Shown piece after piece: positions 35,225 to 39,975 of a stretch of 39,975 nt of DNA. The notes below the pieces were generated by a model. That model ran no database searches. It was given only the letters and a program-made list of their open reading frames with translations, and was not told the DNA's origin. Both the position numbers and the translations under genes were made by a program. Within the stretch, counting starts at the first letter, position 1; the number at the start of each line of letters is the position of its first letter. The stretch is from contig JAJXZI010000125.1 in the NCBI GenBank assembly GCA_021780115.1, positions 1 to 39,975 on the forward strand, read 5' to 3'. Source of the stretch: a bacterium (lineage in GTDB: Bacteria > Verrucomicrobiota > Verrucomicrobiia > Limisphaerales > JAJXZI01).

Positions 35225-37177
35225 TTACCAGAAGATGAGGTTCAGGACGAGGCAGACGAGCAGGAGGAAGACGCCGGCGACGGCGGGCCGCAGATACCAG
35301 GCCTGCTCGCTGTCCTTTTGCTTCGGCGTCAGCGAATAGACCAAGCCGGTGAGTTCCTGGTCCGTTTTGGTCCGCCGGGTGGCGAGGGAGAGGCCGGCGG
35401 TCAGGAGGAAGCACACGCTGAAGGCGCAGCAGGCGAGCCAGAAGTTCTGGGCCATCTCGCTCGGGAACAGCGTCGGGCTGGCCCCGGACAGGTGGGCCAG
35501 CCAGCCGCCCTTGATGAAGCCCGGGGTGTTGCCCCGGGCGAGGGTCAGGCCGTGGAACAGGGCCGACGTGAGCGTGCCGCCGAGCAGGCCAAAGAAGGCG
35601 CCATGGCCGGTGGTGCGCCGCCAGAACATGCCGAGCAGGAACGTGGCGAACAACGGCGCGTTCACGAACCCGAACACCAGTTGCACCATGTCCATGATGT
35701 TGCCGTACTGCTTGGCGATGTAGGCGCAGGCGATGCTGATCAAAATGCCCACGACGGTCGTGGCCCGCCCGACCCACATGTAATGATCGTCCCCCCGGTT
35801 GGGCGCGAGGTAGGCCTGGTAAAGGTCGTAGGTCCAGATGGTGTTGAACGCGGTGACGTTGCCCGCCATGCCCGACATGAAGGAGGCCAGCAGCGCCGTC
35901 AACGCCAGCCCCAGCAGGCCCGCCGGGCAGTAACGCTTGAGCATCGAGAGCATGACGTTGTTGTAGTCGTTCTCGGCGGCGTCCTGGATGCGCTGCCGGA
36001 GCGCCTCATCGGACACCGGCCCGGCGGCGATCTCTTTGAGCAACGCGGCGATCCGCTCCGGGCTGAACTTGACGCCCGCCGCCGGGCTGATTTGCCGGCA
36101 CACCGTTTCAGCGTCACTGGCTTGGGCGGCCGCGTTCTTCACTGCCGGGAGGATCTGCGCAAAGGCGGCGGTGTCGATGGGCTTGGTCGGCAGGTGGTAG
36201 CCGTCCTTCGCGGTGAACGCCAGGGCCACGGCGAGCATGCCGGGCAGGATGACGAGGATGGGGAAGAACATCTTGGGCGCGGCGGCGATGATCGGGGTGC
36301 GGCGGGCGGCGCTCATGTTGCGGGCCGCCATCGCGCGCTGAACGACGAGGAAGTTGGTACACCAGTAGCCGAACGCGAGCACGAAGCCCAGCCCGAAGGT
36401 CAGGCCGAACCAATCCACGCCCATCGGGTTGCCGGCCACGGTGCGCAGTGGCGACCAGGCGCCGGTCCAGGCGTTGGCCGGGAAATTCGTGGTCGCCAGG
36501 TTCAGGCCCTGCGGGGCCCGGGCCACCTGCTCCAGGGTGTCCTTGACGTGACTCCACCCGCCGAGATCCTTGAGGCCCAGATAAATCACCGGGGCGAAGC
36601 CGAGCACGATCATGAAGAACTGGAGTACCTCCGTGTAGATGGCCGAGGTGAGGCCGCCCTTGAAGACGTACACGAGCACGACCGCCGAGCAAACCCACAA
36701 GCAAATGTTGTAGTCCCAACCTAACAACTGGCGGAGCAGATCGGCCAGCACATGCATCGAGATGCCGGAGGTGAGCATGGTCATCACGGCGAAGGAGATC
36801 GAGTTGAGACACCGCACGCGCTCATCGAAGCGCATTTTGAGGTATTCCGGCACCGAGCGCGCCTTGGAGCCGTAGTAAAACGGCATCATGAACACGGCCA
36901 GAAAGATCATGGCCGGGATGGCGCCGAGCCAGTAGAAGTGACAGGACATCATGCCGTATTTGGCGCCGTTGGCGGCCATGCCGATGACCTCCAAGGCACC
37001 GAGATTGGCCGAGATGAAGGCCAGACCGGTGACCCACGCGGGGATGGAGCGGCCGGACATCAGGAAGTCCGCCGAGGTCTTCATGTAGCGCTTCAACGCA
37101 AACCCAATGCCCACCACGAAGCCCGTGTAGGCAAGCAGGATGACGTAATCAACCCAGGCGAGATGGATTTGTTGCAT
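35225..37177 (-). CDS. SSS-family sodium/sugar symporter
   Basis: A 650-residue transporter of the solute:sodium symporter family (SGLT-like), probably importing galactose or glucose given galM/galK downstream. It has about 13-14 hydrophobic segments and family words such as YTGFVVGIGF, FLMSGRSIPAWVTGLAFISANLGALEV, YGMMSCHFYWLGAIPAM, VFKGGLTSAIYTEVLQF and SGMAGNVTAFNTIWTYDLYQ. The start at ATG 37177 (MQQIHLAWVDYV) is preferred to a TTG at 37183. A loop of about 80 residues (nt about 35955-36215), rich in charged helix and with two Cys, lies before the SGMAGNVTAF helix. First gene of the gal operon. Confidence 0.88.
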   Translation of the reverse strand: MQQIHLAWVDYVILLAYTGFVVGIGFALKRYMKTSADFLMSGRSIPAWVTGLAFISANLGALEVIGMAANGAKYGMMSCHFYWLGAIPAMIFLAVFMMPFYYGSKARSVPEYLKMRFDERVRCLNSISFAVMTMLTSGISMHVLADLLRQLLGWDYNICLWVCSAVVLVYVFKGGLTSAIYTEVLQFFMIVLGFAPVIYLGLKDLGGWSHVKDTLEQVARAPQGLNLATTNFPANAWTGAWSPLRTVAGNPMGVDWFGLTFGLGFVLAFGYWCTNFLVVQRAMAARNMSAARRTPIIAAAPKMFFPILVILPGMLAVALAFTAKDGYHLPTKPIDTAAFAQILPAVKNAAAQASDAETVCRQISPAAGVKFSPERIAALLKEIAAGPVSDEALRQRIQDAAENDYNNVMLSMLKRYCPAGLLGLALTALLASFMSGMAGNVTAFNTIWTYDLYQAYLAPNRGDDHYMWVGRATTVVGILISIACAYIAKQYGNIMDMVQLVFGFVNAPLFATFLLGMFWRRTTGHGAFFGLLGGTLTSALFHGLTLARGNTPGFIKGGWLAHLSGASPTLFPSEMAQNFWLACCAFSVCFLLTAGLSLATRRTKTDQELTGLVYSLTPKQKDSEQAWYLRPAVAGVFLLLVCLVLNLIFW

Positions 37178-37542
37178 AGGCAATGACGGTCTTCTCTCTA
37201 AAGCGGGCGGCCGGCGGGGTCAAGGAACTTCGCCGGCCCCCCTCGGCTTCGCCCGAATTCCTAAAGGCCGCCCCAACGCGGCGACGACAGAGCGATGCGG
37301 AAAGCGGAGCACCACGGCGAAAATCCCGGCTCAGGGAACACACTCCACACCCCAGCGGTCGCCAGGGAAGGAAGAAGTGGACTTCAGCCGAGGCGACCGT
37401 TGACAAACCGCGCACGCCTCTTCAAAGATTCGTGGCCGTTAGTTTTGTGCGGCCGTGTCTGCGGAAGTTGGCGGGGCGCGGGACGCAGCAGCGGCGCACC
37501 CTGGGTGTGCCCGATGACGGAGAAACAGCAGGTTGCGGGAGT
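37178..37542. other. Divergent intergenic region, symporter and AraC-type gene
   Basis: About 365 bases without a supported gene. The AraC-type frame is open back to 37183, but the upstream translation is Arg-rich and unlike protein. The promoters of the gal operon (minus) and the regulator (plus) must lie here. I see no convincing pair of -35 and -10 boxes by eye and no clear operator repeat. Confidence 0.4.
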
Positions 37543-37944
37543 ATGAATCTGAGCCTTCTGACGATGCAGGGCTGGGAGCAGTTGGCCAGGGAGGCCGAGT
37601 ACAACCCGGCCCGCATGGCCTCGCTCTGCTCCATTTCCGAACGGCAACTGCAACGCCTCTTCAAGCAGCACGTTCAACGCACCCCCAGCCGCTGGCTCCG
37701 GGAACTCCAGTGCCGCCTGGCCAAAGACCTCATCGCCCAGGGTTACTCCACCAAAGCCGCGGCCGCGGAGCTCAAATTTGCCAACGGATCGCATTTCTGT
37801 CGCGAGTTCAAGAAGGTGTTCGGCGCGTCTCCGCAGACCTTCGCCCCCCGGCAAGTGAACTCATCGGCCATCCAGCCCCGGCACCGGATCTCGGAGCGAA
37901 GCTGGGAGGTACTGCGCAACGGGACTACGTCCCCGGGCAGGTGA
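37543..37944 (+). CDS. Lone AraC-type helix-turn-helix protein
   Basis: A 133-residue protein from the ATG at 37543 with a GGGAG ribosome site. It consists almost only of the two-HTH AraC domain: WEQLAREAEYNPARMASLCS, ISERQLQRLFKQHVQRTPSRW, then AAAAELKFANGSHFCREFKK and VFGASPQTF. No sugar-binding or other sensory domain is present, so its signal is unclear. Divergent position next to the gal operon makes it the best candidate regulator of that operon. The C-terminal 30 residues (NSSAIQPRHRI and on) are not conserved. Confidence 0.8.
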   Translation: MNLSLLTMQGWEQLAREAEYNPARMASLCSISERQLQRLFKQHVQRTPSRWLRELQCRLAKDLIAQGYSTKAAAAELKFANGSHFCREFKKVFGASPQTFAPRQVNSSAIQPRHRISERSWEVLRNGTTSPGR

Positions 37945-38182
37945 AACCCCGCCGGCACGTTTCGGCACAGATCGGGAGCGAATCTCCCGCGACAGCGTTT
38001 GCGATTCGGTCCTGGGCCGTGACTCACTTCCTCCGGTTGCCCGGCCAATCGCGCCGGATGCCACTGCGGTCGAGTCAAGGAAGACGGTCGCGGCACCAAG
38101 TTGTTCGCGGAAGTTCCGGCCGGCCGGCCGCCGAGCAGGGCGGTAGCGAGTCGCGCATGCGCGCCAATTTGCGGACACGCTT

Positions 38183-38623
38183 TCAGCCTTGCTGCGCCTT
38201 CCACTCGTCGCCCTCGACCGGCGGTGGTTGCGGCGGCGAGTGACGGACCAACAGCGGGATGCTCGCCTTCTGTTCCGTGTCGAGGAACACGTCGATGGAG
38301 TACAGCCCCGGCTGGGCGAACTTCATCTGCTGGATGTTGACGATGAAGTTGCGCGTCAGGAAATGCGTGTCCTCCGGCAGGGCGATGTCCACCGGCACGT
38401 CCATCGGCGGCATCACGGAGTGGCCGTCCGCATCGACGAAGTTGAGGCGCAGCTTGTGCTTGCCCTCGTCCTCGGAGGAGAAGGTCACGCGCAGGGCGAT
38501 CGAGCACTGCGGATGCACCGCCGGCAACTGCGGGGTAATGATGGTGTCGAAGGCGCCCAGCAGGTTCAGCTTGCCGTGATCGTCCGTCGCCGCGTCACAC
38601 AGAATTGCGACTTGAATGTTCAT
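38183..38623 (-). CDS. DUF6941-like protein
   Basis: A 146-residue protein starting MNIQVAILCDAATDDHGKLN, then LLGAFDTII, IALRVTFSSEDEGKHKLRLN and LPEDTHFLTRNFIVNIQQMK. This is the pattern of a family of small beta-sandwich proteins I know as DUF6941: 'CDAA', 'NLLG.FD.I', and a beta-rich body. Function is unknown. It is preceded on the same strand by uvrC (70 bp gap between the uvrC stop and this start). The name rests on remembered motifs only. Confidence 0.6.
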   Translation of the reverse strand: MNIQVAILCDAATDDHGKLNLLGAFDTIITPQLPAVHPQCSIALRVTFSSEDEGKHKLRLNFVDADGHSVMPPMDVPVDIALPEDTHFLTRNFIVNIQQMKFAQPGLYSIDVFLDTEQKASIPLLVRHSPPQPPPVEGDEWKAQQG

Positions 38624-38693
38624 GGCTCCAAGAAGACACGGATTGTCCCGCTTGGCACTGATTTTTTTCGTCCCCTCGTGAGTCCCGCGCGAT

Positions 38694-39975
38694 TCATGTC
38701 TCAGCGGCTGACCGCGCGTCCAGGAAGGCCTTCAACTCCGCCGCCGCCTTGCGCCCGAAGCCGGGCACGCCGGCCAGTTGCTCCTGCGTCGCCAAGCGCA
38801 GCCGCTGGACGGAGCCGAACTTCCTCAACAACGCCGCCTTGCGCTGCGCGCCGATACCGGGGAACTCGTCGAGGATGCTCTCGGAAATCTTCTTCAGCCG
38901 GAGCTGCGCGTTGTAGGTGTTGGCAAACCGGTGCGACTCGTCGCGGACCCGCTGGAGCAGTTTGAGCGCGCCGCTCTCGGGCGGCAGCCGCAGCGCCTCC
39001 TTTTCGCCGGGCCGGTAAATCTCCTCGAATTCCTTCGCCAAGCCGATCACTGGCACGTGGCCCAGACCCAGCTTCGCCAACTCCGCGCACGCCGCGCTGA
39101 GCTGGCCTTTGCCGCCGTCAATCAGGATCAGGTCGGGCAGCGCCGCGGCCGCCCCGCCCGGGGAAGCCGGAAGTGCTCCCGGCGCGCGGTGCGCGTGGAC
39201 GGCGGCCGCGGCGGCATCCGCCTCGGGCGCCAGCGGACGCCGATGCCTCGTCGCCGCGCTGACGTCGTCCACCAATGCTTGCAACGCCTGGGGAATCGGC
39301 TCGCCGCCCTCGTCGCGGGCCTGACCGACTTGGGACTGCGGGTGCCGGACCTTGGATTCATCGAGCAACCGCGTGTAACGTCGCCGGACGGTTTCCGCCA
39401 TGCAGGCGAAGTCGTCCTGTCCGACGACGGTCTTCATCTTGAACCGGCGATAGTGGGCGCGGTCGGGCCGGCCGTTTTTGAAGCTGACCAGCGACGCCAC
39501 GGCGAAGGTGCCGCTGATGTTCGAGATATCGAACCCCTCGATCCGCCGCGGCGGCGCGCCCAGACCGAGGGCCTGCGCCAGTTCCGCCAGGTCGCGTTCC
39601 GGATCGAGGGCCAACGGCAAGGAGTAGGGCACCCGCTCGAATTTCTCCGTCTTCCGGGTGGTGCGCTCCAGATCGCGGAGTTGGTCCCGCAGCGCCGCGG
39701 CGCGCTCGTAGTCCTGCGCGGCGGCGGCCTGGCGCATCTCGGTTTCCAGGCGGTCCTTGAGTTCGCCGCACTGCCCGCTCAGGAAATCGCACGCGGCGAG
39801 CACCTGCTGGAGGTACTGGTCGCGCGTCACGTTGCCGATGCACGGCGCGGTGCAGTACTTGAGATGAGCGTAGAGGCAGTGGCGGTAGTCGGCCTCGCCC
39901 GGCGTGAAGACGCGGCAGCCGCGCAGGTTGAACCGCCGCCGCGCCAGCGCCAGCGTGCGCCGCGCCGCGCCGCCG
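38694..39975 (-). CDS. uvrC: UvrABC endonuclease subunit C (5' end outside window)
   Basis: About 427 codons of UvrC are present; the N-terminal GIY-YIG domain is cut by the window edge. Reading from the edge, the Cys-rich region (CLYAHLKYCTAPCIGNVT) is complete, followed by the UVR motif (QDYERAAALRDQLRDL), the RNase-H-like nuclease (EGFDISNISGTFAVAS, LPDLILIDGGKGQL, GLAKEFEEIY, DESHRFANTYN) and the C-terminal double HhH (LAGVPGFGRKAAAELKAF). UvrC makes both incisions in nucleotide-excision repair. Between RRRYTRLLDESK and LPDLILIDGG, where family members have only a few residues, about 70 extra residues (nt 39141-39350) are present. GTG at 39830 is internal, not a start. Confidence 0.93.
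   Translation of the reverse strand, partial: GGAARRTLALARRRFNLRGCRVFTPGEADYRHCLYAHLKYCTAPCIGNVTRDQYLQQVLAACDFLSGQCGELKDRLETEMRQAAAAQDYERAAALRDQLRDLERTTRKTEKFERVPYSLPLALDPERDLAELAQALGLGAPPRRIEGFDISNISGTFAVASLVSFKNGRPDRAHYRRFKMKTVVGQDDFACMAETVRRRYTRLLDESKVRHPQSQVGQARDEGGEPIPQALQALVDDVSAATRHRRPLAPEADAAAAAVHAHRAPGALPASPGGAAAALPDLILIDGGKGQLSAACAELAKLGLGHVPVIGLAKEFEEIYRPGEKEALRLPPESGALKLLQRVRDESHRFANTYNAQLRLKKISESILDEFPGIGAQRKAALLRKFGSVQRLRLATQEQLAGVPGFGRKAAAELKAFLDARSAAET
39327..39361. repeat. Decayed heptamer tract at the edge of the UvrC insertion
   Basis: Five consecutive heptamers similar to GACTTGG, GACTGCG and GACCTTG, with mismatches. They overlap the first codons of the extra UvrC segment. 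Weaker than the larE and ubiD tracts. Confidence 0.45.

Noticed and set aside
37183-37542. N-terminal extension of the AraC-type protein
   Set aside because: The extension is Arg-rich, has no domain, and the ATG at 37543 has a good ribosome site and starts the conserved part.

Overview
The window (high G+C, about two thirds by eye) looks like a chromosomal segment from a soil or freshwater Verrucomicrobiota bacterium, most likely of the Pedosphaera/Limisphaerales type. The grounds are: planctomycete/verrucomicrobial ECF sigma factor next to a membrane Ser/Thr kinase with WD40 repeats; secreted proteins ending in the Verrucomicrobia-type 'VTNTP..VNGQFVV....FYHL' tail; an H-X9-DG prepilin fragment; and short heptanucleotide repeats scattered between and inside genes. 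The assignment is inference from gene content; no rRNA is present.

Layout. 1-63 is the start of an IS630-like transposase running off the left edge. 378-3509 (+) carries an exported SGNH/GDSL hydrolase, a UPF0173 metal-dependent hydrolase and LarE. 3544-5967 (-) carries a dGTPase-like HD hydrolase and IspH. A tRNA-Pro(TGG) follows at 6074-6150. 6568-9446 (+) is nuoB-C-D-E of respiratory complex I, with neither nuoA before it nor nuoF after it; it is followed by a small unknown ORF, an inverted repeat and a prepilin fragment. 10231-12708 (-) is an exported GH5 glycosidase fused to a TolB-like propeller. 12823-16961 (+) is a tight mlaE-mlaF-mlaD lipid-transport operon running on into a DUF2007 protein and a GlcD-type FAD oxidase. 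17180-18322 (-) is a secreted collagen-like protein. 18465-22730 (+) is the ECF sigma factor and kinase-WD40 pair. rsmI (-) and ubiD (+) follow.

25312-28046 is an accessory island: a clearly lower-G+C gene for a DUF4062 (TIR-like) protein with uncharacterised flanking domains, then debris of a PIN toxin-antitoxin pair and a PaaX-like regulator tail. 28047-32471 (+) holds an exported parallel beta-helix protein and an M64 metallopeptidase. 32491-37177 (-) is a galactose-use operon (Na+/sugar symporter, small membrane protein, galM, galK), with a lone AraC-type DNA-binding protein divergent from it. The right end has a DUF6941-like protein and uvrC, cut by the window edge.

The two most interesting signals are (1) the DUF4062 protein in its low-G+C island, a candidate NAD-consuming or nucleotide-binding defence effector, and (2) heptanucleotide tandem repeats that lie between genes and also in frame inside conserved enzymes (LarE, UbiD, the kinase, probably UvrC), where they coincide with family-atypical peptide insertions.
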